From NCBI GenBank assembly GCA_028690445.1, contig JAQVBE010000016.1, forward strand, positions 1 through 64,000: a DNA stretch of 64,000 nt, written 5' to 3'. Source of the stretch: Aliarcobacter sp. GTDB lineage: Bacteria; Campylobacterota; Campylobacteria; Campylobacterales; Arcobacteraceae. Both the position numbers and the translations under genes were made by a program. Within the stretch, counting starts at the first letter, position 1, and every line of letters starts with the position of its first letter. The notes below the pieces were generated by a model. That model saw only the letters and a program-made list of their open reading frames with translations, was not told where the DNA came from and made no database searches. Below, in pieces: positions 19,089 to 28,062 of the stretch.

Positions 19089-19535
19089 ATGATGGCAGCA
19101 GTTAATAGAGAAGATTTTCAAGAAGCAATCGTTAAAATCGGAAGAGTAACAAAAGTTGTAAAGGGTGGTAGAAGATTCAGATTTACAGCTTTAGTTGTTG
19201 TTGGTGATAAAAACGGTACAGTAGGATTTGGAACAGGTAAAGCTAAAGAGGTTCCTGATGCAATTAAAAAAGCGTTAGATGATGCATTCAAAAGCTTAGT
19301 TACTGTTTCTATTAAAGGAACTACAATAGCACATGATATTGAACATAAATATAATGCAAGTAAAATATTATTAAAACCAGCATCTGAAGGTACTGGGCTA
19401 ATCGCTGGAGGAGCTGCAAGACCTGTTCTTGAGCTTTCAGGGGTTAAAGATATTATTGCAAAATCTTTAGGTTCTAATAATCCAAACAACCTTGTACAAG
19501 CTACTGTTGAAGCATTAGCTAGAATTAAAGGATAG
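19089..19535 (+). CDS. rpsE: 30S ribosomal protein S5
   Basis: S5 lies at the mRNA entry site and affects decoding accuracy. The 148-residue protein has the double-stranded-RNA-binding-like segment [19 protein letters not shown] and [18 protein letters not shown]. The next gene is rplO with no rpmD (L30) between, an absence normal for this phylum. Confidence 0.96.
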   Translation: MMAAVNREDFQEAIVKIGRVTKVVKGGRRFRFTALVVVGDKNGTVGFGTGKAKEVPDAIKKALDDAFKSLVTVSIKGTTIAHDIEHKYNASKILLKPASEGTGLIAGGAARPVLELSGVKDIIAKSLGSNNPNNLVQATVEALARIKG

Positions 19536-19539
19536 AACA

Positions 19540-19938
19540 ATGGAATTAAATAACTTACAACCAGCAGCTGGTAGTACTAAAAATACTAAAAGAATTGGTA
19601 GAGGTCAAGGAAGCGGTACAGGTAAAACTGCAGGAAAAGGTAATAAAGGTCAAAAAGCTAGATCTGGTTATAAAATGAAAAGAGGATTTGAAGGTGGTCA
19701 ACAACCACTTTACAAAAGACTTCCTAAAGTTGGATTCTTTTCAAGAGTAGCTAAACCTTATTCTATTAATGTAGATAAAGTATCTCAAATTGCAACACTT
19801 GAAGAAATTACATTAGATTCTATCAAATCTGTGTATAAATTATCAAGATCAGTTGAAAAAGTTAAATTAATTGGATCAACTGCGAAAGATTTAGTAGCTA
19901 AGATTAAAGACGAAAATATTACAACTACTGGAAAATAG
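19540..19938 (+). CDS. rplO: 50S ribosomal protein L15
   Basis: L15 is a late 50S assembly protein. The 132-residue protein has the glycine-rich N-terminal extension [20 protein letters not shown] and RRLPK-like [11 protein letters not shown]. The first ATG lies five bases after rpsE. secY follows directly. Confidence 0.95.
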   Translation: MELNNLQPAAGSTKNTKRIGRGQGSGTGKTAGKGNKGQKARSGYKMKRGFEGGQQPLYKRLPKVGFFSRVAKPYSINVDKVSQIATLEEITLDSIKSVYKLSRSVEKVKLIGSTAKDLVAKIKDENITTTGK

Positions 19939-19940
19939 CC

Positions 19941-21203
19941 ATGAGTAAAGATCTAATAAATAAGATTCTTATTACATTAGGCTTTATTTTCCTTTACAGG
20001 TTATTGGCATACGTGCCAGTACCTGGAGTTAATTTAGACGTAGTTAAAGAATTTTTCGACTCAAATGCAAATAATGCACTAGGTCTTGTTAATATGTTTA
20101 GTGGAAATGCAGTTGAAAGATTGTCTATTATTTCACTAGGAATTATGCCTTACATTACTGCTTCTATTATTATGGAACTTCTAGCAGCAACTTTCCCAGC
20201 ACTTGGTAAAATGAAAAAAGAGAGAGATGGGATGCAAAAATATATGCAAATCATCAGATATACAACAATTGTTATTACATTAATTCAATCTATTGGTGTT
20301 TCAGTTGGTCTTAATTCATTAACAGGTCATAGCGGTCAAGGTGCTATTTCAATCGATATGAATACATTTATTGCAGTTTCTGCAATTTCAATGTTAACTG
20401 GTACTATGCTTTTAATGTGGATTGGTGAACAAATCACACAAAAAGGTATTGGAAATGGTATTTCATTAATTATTTTTGCTGGTATTGTTTCTGCAATTCC
20501 GCATGCAATTAGTGGAACTATTGAATTAGTTAATAATGGACAAATGAATTTCTTAGTTGTAATTGCTATTTTAATTATTGTAATTGCTACTGTTGGAGCG
20601 ATTATTTATGTTGAATTAGGTGAAAGAAGAGTGCCTGTATCATATTCTAGAAAAGTAATGATGCAAAATCAGAAAAAAAGAGTTATGAATTATATTCCTA
20701 TTAAAGTGAATTTAAGTGGAGTTATTCCAGCAATTTTTGCAAGTGCTATTTTGATGTTTCCAGCAACTGTGTTGCAAGGGTCACAAAATAAATATTTAAT
20801 AATGATTGCTGATTATTTAAGTCCACACTCATATACTTTTAATGTATTTATGTTCTTATTTGTAGTTTTCTTTGCATTCTTTTATGCATCAATTACATTT
20901 AATGCAAAAGATATTTCAGAAAACTTAAAAAAACAAGGTGGATTTATTCCAGGGGTAAGACCAGGAGCAAGTACAGCTGAATTTTTAAATGAAGTAGCAA
21001 GTAGATTAACTTTCTGGGGAGCTATTTATATGGGATTAATTTCAACTCTTCCTTGGCTTATTGTAAAAGCTATGGGTGTACCTTTCTATTTTGGAGGGGT
21101 TGCAGTACTAATTGTTGTACAAGTTGCAATTGATACTATGAGAAAAATTGAAGCTCAACAGTATATGAATAAATATCAAACATTAAGTGCGGTTGGATTA
21201 TAA
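19941..21203 (+). CDS. secY: protein translocase subunit SecY
   Basis: SecY is the channel of the general secretion pathway in the inner membrane. The 420-residue protein shows ten hydrophobic segments, the early RLLAYVPVPGV, the GIMPYITASIIMELL helix, the cytosolic loop with ERRVPVSYSRK and the conserved FMFLFVVFFAFFYAS. Length and order agree with the family. It sits between rplO and map; adenylate kinase, often found here in other bacteria, is instead at 30 kb. Confidence 0.97.
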   Translation: MSKDLINKILITLGFIFLYRLLAYVPVPGVNLDVVKEFFDSNANNALGLVNMFSGNAVERLSIISLGIMPYITASIIMELLAATFPALGKMKKERDGMQKYMQIIRYTTIVITLIQSIGVSVGLNSLTGHSGQGAISIDMNTFIAVSAISMLTGTMLLMWIGEQITQKGIGNGISLIIFAGIVSAIPHAISGTIELVNNGQMNFLVVIAILIIVIATVGAIIYVELGERRVPVSYSRKVMMQNQKKRVMNYIPIKVNLSGVIPAIFASAILMFPATVLQGSQNKYLIMIADYLSPHSYTFNVFMFLFVVFFAFFYASITFNAKDISENLKKQGGFIPGVRPGASTAEFLNEVASRLTFWGAIYMGLISTLPWLIVKAMGVPFYFGGVAVLIVVQVAIDTMRKIEAQQYMNKYQTLSAVGL

Positions 21204-21205
21204 AA

Positions 21206-21970
21206 ATGGCAATCCCATTAAGAAAACCAAATGAAATAGAAAAACTTCGAAATGCAAATATTGTAGTATCAAAAACATTAAACTTTTTAAGTAAATCAGT
21301 TAAAGCTGGTATGACTTTAAAAGAAGTTGATACAATGGGGGAAAAGTTTCTAAGAGATTTAGGAGCTAGACCTTCATTTAAAGGCTTATATGGTTTCCCT
21401 GCTGCTATTTGTACTTCATTAAATGAAGTAATTATCCATGGAATTCCAACTGATATTGTTTTAAAAGAAGGTGATATCTTAGGCATTGATATTGGTACTG
21501 AAATTGATGGTTGGTATGGTGATTCTGCTATTACTATGCCTATTGGAAAAGTTTCAAAAGAAGATGAAGAATTGATTGCTTGTTCAAAAGATGCTTTATA
21601 TTATGCTATTGATATTATCCAAGAAGGTATGAGATTTAAAGAATTATCTAAAGCTATCGAAGATTTTATTGTATCAAGAGGTTATCAACCACTAGTTAGA
21701 TTTTGTGGACATGGTATCGGAAGAAAACCACATGAAGAGCCAGAAATTCCTAATTACTTAGAAAATGGAAATGCAAAATCTGGTCCAAAAATCAAAAATG
21801 GAATGGTATTTTGTATAGAGCCAATGATTTGTTCTAAAAACAGAAACCCTGTTATTTTAGAAAATGGTTGGGACGTTGTGTCTGCTGATGGGCTAAGAGG
21901 TAGTCATTACGAACACACAGTTGCTGTTATTAATGGTAAAGCAGTTATTTTAAGTAATTCGGAAGATTAA
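21206..21970 (+). CDS. map: type I methionine aminopeptidase
   Basis: MAP removes the initiator methionine from new proteins at a two-metal centre. The metal ligands can be located: Asp in [14 protein letters not shown] (two Asp), His in [11 protein letters not shown], Glu in FCIEPM and Glu near the C-terminus in HYEHTV. The 254-residue length is normal for a type Ia enzyme without an N-terminal zinc finger. It starts two bases after secY. Confidence 0.96.
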   Translation: MAIPLRKPNEIEKLRNANIVVSKTLNFLSKSVKAGMTLKEVDTMGEKFLRDLGARPSFKGLYGFPAAICTSLNEVIIHGIPTDIVLKEGDILGIDIGTEIDGWYGDSAITMPIGKVSKEDEELIACSKDALYYAIDIIQEGMRFKELSKAIEDFIVSRGYQPLVRFCGHGIGRKPHEEPEIPNYLENGNAKSGPKIKNGMVFCIEPMICSKNRNPVILENGWDVVSADGLRGSHYEHTVAVINGKAVILSNSED

Positions 21971-21980
21971 GGGAGAAAAA

Positions 21981-22199
21981 GTGGCAAAAGATGATGTAAT
22001 AGTAGTAGATGGAAAAGTAATTGAAGCTTTACCAAATGCTATGTTTAGAGTTGAATTAGATAATGGACATGTAGTTTTATGTCATATCTCAGGAAAAATG
22101 AGAATGCACTATATTAAAATTTTACCTAATGACACTGTAAAAGTAGAAATAACACCTTATTCACTAGATAAAGGTAGAATAACTCATAGATATAAATAG
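21981..22199 (+). CDS. infA: translation initiation factor IF-1
   Basis: IF-1 occupies the A-site during initiation. The 72-residue OB-fold protein has [20 protein letters not shown] and [20 protein letters not shown]. The start is GTG at 21981 after GGGAGA. It is the last gene of the operon and is followed by a terminator; rpmJ, rpsM, rpsK, rpsD, rpoA and rplQ are not here, so the alpha operon is separate. Confidence 0.96.
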   Translation: MAKDDVIVVDGKVIEALPNAMFRVELDNGHVVLCHISGKMRMHYIKILPNDTVKVEITPYSLDKGRITHRYK

Positions 22200-22217
22200 T
22201 ATATTTATATCTAAATT

Positions 22218-22247
22218 AAATAAGGAATTTATTTCCTTATTTTTTCT
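22218..22247 (+). terminator. rho-independent terminator after infA
   Basis: A 10-bp perfect stem (22218-22227 with 22233-22242) with a 5-base loop, followed by a T run, closes the ribosomal operon. Confidence 0.85.
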
Positions 22248-22353
22248 TCAAAAAATTAAAAATCCCAAATATAAAAAACTATGAAGCCAAAACTATAATA
22301 TTTCGCACACTTTAAAAAAGTTATATTATAAAATAGCCCCATAACTTTGCATA

Positions 22354-22566
22354 CTAATTTATTCTATCTTTTGTAAGAATAATTTCTTTTTCGATTAAAT
22401 TTTTTTGTTCAAGCAATAATTCTAAATGTTTTTTTAATACATCTTTATTTTTATAAGATTCAATAATAAATTCAAAAAGTTTAGGTCTATTTTTTTTCCA
22501 ATTATGTAATGTTGTTTTATTTACATCTAAATCAAATTCTAGTTTTCTTAAACTAGGTGTAGTCAT
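22354..22566 (-). CDS. small putative DNA-binding protein
   Basis: A 70-residue protein of unknown family. The segment LDVNKTTLHNWKKNRPKLFE reads like a helix-turn-helix of the kind in phage or plasmid regulators, followed by a coiled-coil-like helix. The ATG at 22564-22566 was chosen because AGGAAA lies six bases upstream; an earlier ATG at 22587 has no binding site. A 23-bp direct repeat lies just upstream and could be its operator. It is divergent from the glycosylase-like gene. Confidence 0.55.
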   Translation of the reverse strand: MTTPSLRKLEFDLDVNKTTLHNWKKNRPKLFEFIIESYKNKDVLKKHLELLLEQKNLIEKEIILTKDRIN

Positions 22567-22593
22567 TTTATTTCCTATTCTAAACATTTTTAT

Positions 22594-22658
22594 ATTTTAT
22601 AAATAATTGGAACAAAAGTCAAGTATTTTTAATAAATTTTATAAATAATTGGAACAAA
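22594..22658. repeat. pair of 23-bp perfect direct repeats
   Basis: ATTTTATAAATAATTGGAAC plus AAA occurs at 22594-22616 and again at 22636-22658, spaced 42 bp (four helical turns), between two divergent genes. An adjacent GAACA...TGTTC half-palindrome (22652-22667) overlaps the second copy. This layout suits an operator. Confidence 0.8.
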
Positions 22659-22692
22659 TATATGTTCAAGAAAGATTTATGTACAATTTCAT

Positions 22693-23361
22693 ATGACAAA
22701 ATTAGTAAAAAATCGTGTGTTGCAACATTTAAATTATTTAAAATCATTTGGTTATGAATATCATGAACCTTTAGATTTCTTTTCGAATAATATTAGAAAT
22801 GTAAAGTTGCCAAAGAATATGAATGACTTAAGCATTAGTGTAAGTCATTGTTATTTATGTGAACTTTCAAAATGCCGTAAAAATGTATTGTTTGGATATG
22901 GAAACTCTAATTCAGACATTATGTTTATAAGTGATGAACCAAGTAATAGCGAAGATGAACTAGGGCTTTTTTATGTTGGGAAAAGTGGCGAATTACTTAC
23001 TAAAATGATAGAAAATGTACTTAATATTACTAAAGAAGATGTTTATTACACAACTTTAGTAAAATGTAAAAGTTTAAATGGTTTGAATAATTCAAATATT
23101 GAAACTTGTCATGATTATTTATTAAAACAAATTGAGTTGATAAAACCCAAATTGATTGTTGCGCTTGGAGAAAAAACTTATTCGTACTTATTGAAAAATG
23201 GAGATAATTTCTCTCAAATTAGAGGGAAAGAGATAGTTTTTAATGGTATTTCATTAATAACTACATTTTCACCAACTTTTTTATTAAGGAATCCATCTTC
23301 TAAAAAAGATGCATATTATGATATGTTAAAAATAAAAAATTACATGGAGAGTTTAAATTGA
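22693..23361 (+). CDS. uracil-DNA glycosylase family 4-like protein with altered active site
   Basis: The 222-residue protein has the layout of iron-sulphur family 4/5 uracil-DNA glycosylases: Cys53-x2-Cys56, then Cys125-x13-Cys139 as likely cluster ligands, YVGKSGELL, and LIVALGEKTYSYLL. Two motifs that build the active site are changed. The usual GEAPG loop reads SDEPSNSED (80-88), and the usual HPS motif reads FSPTFLLR, with Ser193 in place of His. It may act on another substrate, be inactive on uracil, or bind DNA only. ATG 22693 is used. Its stop overlaps the TTG start of the next gene. Confidence 0.75.
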   Translation: MTKLVKNRVLQHLNYLKSFGYEYHEPLDFFSNNIRNVKLPKNMNDLSISVSHCYLCELSKCRKNVLFGYGNSNSDIMFISDEPSNSEDELGLFYVGKSGELLTKMIENVLNITKEDVYYTTLVKCKSLNGLNNSNIETCHDYLLKQIELIKPKLIVALGEKTYSYLLKNGDNFSQIRGKEIVFNGISLITTFSPTFLLRNPSSKKDAYYDMLKIKNYMESLN

Positions 23362-24665
23362 AGCAAATAATTGCCCTAATAATACTAGTATTTGTATTTT
23401 TTGGTTGTACTCAAAGACAAACTGTACAATTAAAAATGCCAAATAAACAAAATACATTTGCAAAACCTGCAAAAACAACGCCTATTAAAGAGGACAAAAT
23501 AACTGTTGTTCAAGAATTAGAACCAATAGATATAATTGAATCTGATTCAAAAGGTAAAACTTCTAAGAAAACTGAAACTATAAAAGATGAGCCAGTTGAG
23601 TATGAAGTTGCACCAATAATTGAAGGTGATAAAATTGAGAGTCAACCTCAATCGAAACCAAAAGGTTCAAGTGAAAACCAGATAGATAATCCAACAGAAA
23701 ATAAAGTTGTGGATAAAGTTGTAGATAATCAAATTGAAATTGATACAACAAAAGTTAAAATGAAAGTTGCTTTTTTATATCCTTCAAACTTAGTTTCAAA
23801 ATATGCTAAATCGTCGATAAGTACCGTTTCAGGGTATTTATCGCACCAAAATTCTGATTATGAATTAATGGTTATAGATACAGAAAGTGAAAGTGCAAGT
23901 AGAATAGATTCAGCATTTCAAGAAGTGAAAAAATCAAATATTAAAAATGTAATTGCTTTATTTACACCTAATGCAGTTGGAACTTTAAATAATGTAGTTT
24001 CAAATGATTTGAAAGTTTATTTACCTCTTATTGAAAAAAAAGAAGTATCTTCTAGTAATAGTAGTTTGATTTTTGGTTCTATTTCTTATGAGGAACAAGT
24101 TAAAAAATTGGTAAATTATTCAAGTGGTAATAATGTTATGTTTTATCAAGATACATATTTAGGCTTAAAATTAAAAAAATCTTATGAATCAGTAGTTTCT
24201 GATACAAGATTAAAAAAAGAAATTAGTAAGCATGAAAATAATTTTAAAGGAATAGTAACAGGTTCTGGATTAGCAAATTCAACACTATTTTTAAATACTG
24301 ATATTGTAAAAAGTTCATTAATCTTATCACAATTAAGATCTTATGATATTTATCCAAAAGTTATTCTTTCTACACAGCTTAGTTATGACCCTTTATTAAT
24401 GACATTAACACAAGACAAAGATAGAGATAAATTAATTGTGGCTAATTCAATCGATGTTGTTGATAAAGAGTTAAGAGATGATATTGCAATTTCTGGAGGA
24501 AATATAGTTTATGAATGGGTTGATTATTCAACATTAGTTGGAATAAACTATTTATACTATGGAAAAAACTCAAATTTAGTTCCTACAAAAATAGAAAATA
24601 ATCAAGCAATGTATAATCCTCGATTATTTAGTTGTACAGAATTTGGCTTTTCAGAAATTAAGTAA
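23358..24665 (+). CDS. lipoprotein with periplasmic-binding-protein-like domain
   Basis: The 435-residue product has a hydrophobic signal ending in a lipobox, VFFGC, with Cys17 as the lipidated residue. Residues about 20-135 are a low-complexity linker rich in Lys, Glu and Pro. The rest, starting KMKVAFLYPSNLVSKYA, resembles a type I periplasmic binding fold like that of LppC/LpoA-type proteins. The function is unknown; a cell-envelope role is likely. The TTG start at 23358 overlaps the upstream stop and has GGAGA before it. Confidence 0.7.
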   Translation: MKQIIALIILVFVFFGCTQRQTVQLKMPNKQNTFAKPAKTTPIKEDKITVVQELEPIDIIESDSKGKTSKKTETIKDEPVEYEVAPIIEGDKIESQPQSKPKGSSENQIDNPTENKVVDKVVDNQIEIDTTKVKMKVAFLYPSNLVSKYAKSSISTVSGYLSHQNSDYELMVIDTESESASRIDSAFQEVKKSNIKNVIALFTPNAVGTLNNVVSNDLKVYLPLIEKKEVSSSNSSLIFGSISYEEQVKKLVNYSSGNNVMFYQDTYLGLKLKKSYESVVSDTRLKKEISKHENNFKGIVTGSGLANSTLFLNTDIVKSSLILSQLRSYDIYPKVILSTQLSYDPLLMTLTQDKDRDKLIVANSIDVVDKELRDDIAISGGNIVYEWVDYSTLVGINYLYYGKNSNLVPTKIENNQAMYNPRLFSCTEFGFSEIK

Positions 24666-24710
24666 AAATTAGATAAAATCGCGAATATTTATGTGAATGG
24701 AGATTAGAAT

Positions 24711-26468
24711 TTGAGAACACATTATTGTACAGATGTAACTGAAGCTAAAATTGGTGAAACTGTAACTGTTGCTGGTTGGGTAAACAGTAGACGTGACCAC
24801 GGTGGAATTATATTTATAGATTTAAGAGATAAAAGTGGATTAGTTCAACTTGTAGCTGATCCAAGTGATAGTAAAGATGCTTTAGTAATTGCTGAAACTG
24901 TAAGAGATGAATATGTTTTAATTGCAACTGGAATCATAAGAGCAAGAGGTGAAGGACTTGAAAATCCAAATCTTAAAACTGGAAAAATTGAAATTGTTTT
25001 AAAAGATTTAGTTATTGAAAACAAATCTAAACCAATGCCATTTGATATTAATGATGAAAAAGTAAATGATGAGATTAAATTAAGAAATAGATTTTTAGAA
25101 CTTAGATCAACAAAATCATTTAATATTTTTCAATTAAGAAGTAAAGCTGCTATTCAAGTTAGAAATACTTTAGATGAATTAGGATTTTTAGATGTTGAAA
25201 CTCCAATTTTAACAAAATCAACTCCAGAAGGTGCAAGGGATTATTTAGTTCCATCAAGAGTTCATCCCGGTGAATTTTATGCACTTCCTCAATCGCCACA
25301 GTTATTTAAACAACTATTAATGGTTGCTGGATTTGATAAATATTTTCAAATTGCAAAATGTTTTAGAGATGAAGATTTAAGAGCTGATAGACAACCTGAG
25401 TTTACTCAAATCGACGTTGAAATGTCTTTTTGTACTCAAGATGATGTAATTGCAGTGGCTGAAAGATTAATCTACGATGTATTTACAAAATGTGGCAAAA
25501 CAATTCCATCAACTTTTAGAAGAATGAAATATTCTGAAGCTATGGAAAAATATGGTTCTGATAAACCTGATTTAAGAATTGATATGCCGCTTGTGGATGT
25601 TATTGATATTTTTGCTAACTCTACAAATGAAATTTTTGCTGAAATTGCAAAGGATAAAAAGAACAATAGAATCAAAGCTTTAAAATGTAAAAACGGAGAT
25701 AACATTTTCTCTAAAAGACAAATGAAAGGTTTTGAAGATTATGTTAGAAAATTTGGAGCTAAAGGGTTAGGTTACTTCCAAATGAAAGAAGATGGATTAA
25801 AAGGTCCATTAACTAAATTCTTCTCAGAAGCTGATTTAGAAGAAATCGTAAAAGTTACTGAATTAGAAGTTGGTGACGTTGTATTCTTTGGAGCTGGAGC
25901 TAAAAAAGTAGTTTGGGATTATATGGGAAGATTTAGATTATTCCTAGCATCTGAGATGAATATTGTTCCTGAAAATGCTTTAGAGTTCTTATGGGTTGTA
26001 GATTTCCCAATGTTTGAAGTTGAAGATGGAAGAACAAAAGCTTTACACCATCCATTTACAATGCCTAAATCACTTGATAATATTGATGATTTAGAAGAGA
26101 TTGAATCAATCGCTTATGATATTGTTTTAAATGGTACTGAACTTGGTGGTGGAAGTATAAGAATTCACAAAGAAGAGATTCAATCAAAAGTATTTGAATT
26201 AATGGGAATCTCGCAAGAAGAAGCAAGAGAGAAATTTGGTTTCTTACTTGATGCACTTCAATATGGAGCGCCATCACATGGTGGATTTGCGATGGGACTT
26301 GATAGAATGATTATGCTTTTAGCTGGAACTGATTCAATCAGAGATGTAATAGCATTCCCAAAAACACAAAAAGCTCAATGTTTATTAACTCAAGCTCCAT
26401 CTTCGGTTGATGAAGAGCAGTTAAAAGAGTTAGGTATTAGACTTAGAAAAACAATTTCTGACTTATAG
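24711..26468 (+). CDS. aspS: aspartate--tRNA(Asp/Asn) ligase
   Basis: Class II aminoacyl-tRNA synthetase charging tRNA-Asp. The 585-residue protein has the OB-fold anticodon domain ([11 protein letters not shown]), motif 2 ([16 protein letters not shown] with the usual TQIDVEMSF), the bacterial GAD insert region, and motif 3 ([16 protein letters not shown]). Whether it also charges tRNA-Asn cannot be decided by eye; many bacteria of this phylum rely on GatCAB, which is not in this window. The start is TTG at 24711 after GGAGATT. Confidence 0.95.
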   Translation: MRTHYCTDVTEAKIGETVTVAGWVNSRRDHGGIIFIDLRDKSGLVQLVADPSDSKDALVIAETVRDEYVLIATGIIRARGEGLENPNLKTGKIEIVLKDLVIENKSKPMPFDINDEKVNDEIKLRNRFLELRSTKSFNIFQLRSKAAIQVRNTLDELGFLDVETPILTKSTPEGARDYLVPSRVHPGEFYALPQSPQLFKQLLMVAGFDKYFQIAKCFRDEDLRADRQPEFTQIDVEMSFCTQDDVIAVAERLIYDVFTKCGKTIPSTFRRMKYSEAMEKYGSDKPDLRIDMPLVDVIDIFANSTNEIFAEIAKDKKNNRIKALKCKNGDNIFSKRQMKGFEDYVRKFGAKGLGYFQMKEDGLKGPLTKFFSEADLEEIVKVTELEVGDVVFFGAGAKKVVWDYMGRFRLFLASEMNIVPENALEFLWVVDFPMFEVEDGRTKALHHPFTMPKSLDNIDDLEEIESIAYDIVLNGTELGGGSIRIHKEEIQSKVFELMGISQEEAREKFGFLLDALQYGAPSHGGFAMGLDRMIMLLAGTDSIRDVIAFPKTQKAQCLLTQAPSSVDEEQLKELGIRLRKTISDL

Positions 26469-26502
26469 TAATTGTTTAGTTTAAATTAGAGGAAATAATA
26501 TA

Positions 26503-27282
26503 TTGTTTAGAATGATTCTTTTATTGTTATTTCCTCTTTTTCTTTTTTCAAAAAATCTAGTTGTTACATATTTCCCTTTGGAAACTCATCTTGTGAATAA
26601 AATTGCACAAAAAGAGGTAAAAATAAGGGAAATTACAAGTAGATATGTAAGTACATATAAAGAACTTCCTTTTTCAGAACTTTCAAAATTAGCAAATACA
26701 AAAATATTTTTTCATTTTGGTTTGGATATTGAAAAACAATATGCAGAAGCTTTATTAAAACATAATCCTAAATTAATAGTAGTTGATATTTCTTCAAATA
26801 TAAAAAAAATAAAAAACAATCCTTATGTTTGGACGGATCCACTTAATTTGAGAGCTGTTGCAAAAAATATTTATGATACTTTTATAGAATATGATAAAAG
26901 TAAAGAGAGTTATTATAAAGAAAATTATGAAAAATTTCTTGATGAAATTGACCAAACTTTTTTAAAAATCAAAGAAAAATTAAATAGTTGTGAAGTTCAA
27001 TATATTTATGTTTTTGACGATTTTTGGGAGTATTTTGCAAAAAGATTTGGAATAACTACAGTTTTTAGAGAGAAAAAGAATTTAAATGTTGCAGAAGTCC
27101 AACAATTAAATGAATATACAAAAGATAAAAATATTAAAAAATTATTATTTTCTAAAGATGATAAACAAGATTTTATTACTTCACTTACTAAGAATTTAAA
27201 TATTAGTGCTATTGAAGATGATATTTTTGTTGATCTTTGGCAATTAAATATACTTGATTTTACACAACACATCTCAGAATAA
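26503..27282 (+). CDS. ZnuA/TroA-like metal-binding periplasmic protein
   Basis: A 259-residue protein with an N-terminal signal (LLLLFPLFLFSKN) and the pattern of the cluster A-I metal-binding family: VVTYFPLETHLVNKI at the N-terminus, FFHFGLDIEKQY, and YVWTDPLNLRAVAKNI, where most ZnuA proteins read HVWLDP. The metal-binding His of that last motif is therefore a Tyr. No histidine-rich loop and no permease or ATPase gene are next to it. It may be an orphan zinc or manganese chaperone. The start is TTG at 26503 with AGAGGAAA upstream; ATG 26512 is an alternative. Confidence 0.7.
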   Translation: MFRMILLLLFPLFLFSKNLVVTYFPLETHLVNKIAQKEVKIREITSRYVSTYKELPFSELSKLANTKIFFHFGLDIEKQYAEALLKHNPKLIVVDISSNIKKIKNNPYVWTDPLNLRAVAKNIYDTFIEYDKSKESYYKENYEKFLDEIDQTFLKIKEKLNSCEVQYIYVFDDFWEYFAKRFGITTVFREKKNLNVAEVQQLNEYTKDKNIKKLLFSKDDKQDFITSLTKNLNISAIEDDIFVDLWQLNILDFTQHISE

Positions 27283-27400
27283 ATACACAAAAAAATTATT
27301 TTACTTAAAAGACTACTTTTTATATAATAGTGTATATATTTAATAAAATTTAACATATATAATTTAATCTAGACTATTTAAAGATTTAGGAAATAATAAA

Positions 27401-27991
27401 ATGTAAAAAAAGAGTTATATCCTATCATTAAATACATTGAAGATGTAGATAAATATAAAGATGAGTTAGGAAGATTAAGCTCTTCATAGGATATGTTAGC
27501 ACTTTTAGGTCAGCTAGTTTTAAATGAGAATTATAAAATAGTATTATTTAAAGGTAGAGATTATTTAGCAAAAACTTGTAAAACAAAGGGTTATCAAGGA
27601 TTTTATGGACTTAAATGGTACGGACATATAATGATTTCTTTGGATTATGCTTTTTTAAGTGATGAGTTAAACTCTTAGTAGTTTTGAAGTAGATAGTCAT
27701 TTAAATTTAGAAGATAAATTTTTAACTACATCTAAACCAAAATATACGCCTACAAGTGTAGCGTTAGCAACCTTTTGTTTAGGGAAAAAATTATTGGCTG
27801 TAAATGCAAAAAATGTAATTGAGTTAATAAGTATGGTGGAAGAAAAATCTATTCAACATATTCAAAACCATTTTTTAGGAACAAGAACTTTAGTTGAAAG
27901 TATTGTTGAAAAAAATGATTTTGAAAATTCTAAAGTTGCAATGGTTTTAGATATTAAAAAAATAGATGAAAATTTAACAAAAAGAATATAA
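27401..27991 (+). pseudogene. decayed chemotaxis-type gene with CheW-like C-terminus
   Basis: A well-placed AGGAAA and ATG 27401 are followed at once by TAA, and then by an open frame (KELYPIIKYIEDVDKYKDEL) with a TAG at about 27488. The frame continues with GYQGFYGLKWYGHIMISLDY to stops near 27676, and the rest is in another frame (SVALATFCLGKKLLAVNAKN to 27991). The last part resembles a CheW domain. Two in-frame stops and one frameshift make it a pseudogene. The family of the N-terminal part was not recognised. Confidence 0.65.
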
Positions 27992-28062
27992 ATTTTTCCA
28001 TAGTAGGGGTTAAAATATATTTGGGCACAATACAAGAAAACTAATATATTTAAAGAAGAAAA

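Noticed and set aside
19118-19540. Long minus-strand open frames inside ribosomal protein genes
   Set aside because: They are mirror frames of the well-identified genes on the other strand, without ribosome binding sites or family features.
27493-27991. Two separate small genes at 27493-27678 and 27794-27991
   Set aside because: They are pieces of one decayed gene: conserved sequence continues between them and before them across stops and a frameshift.
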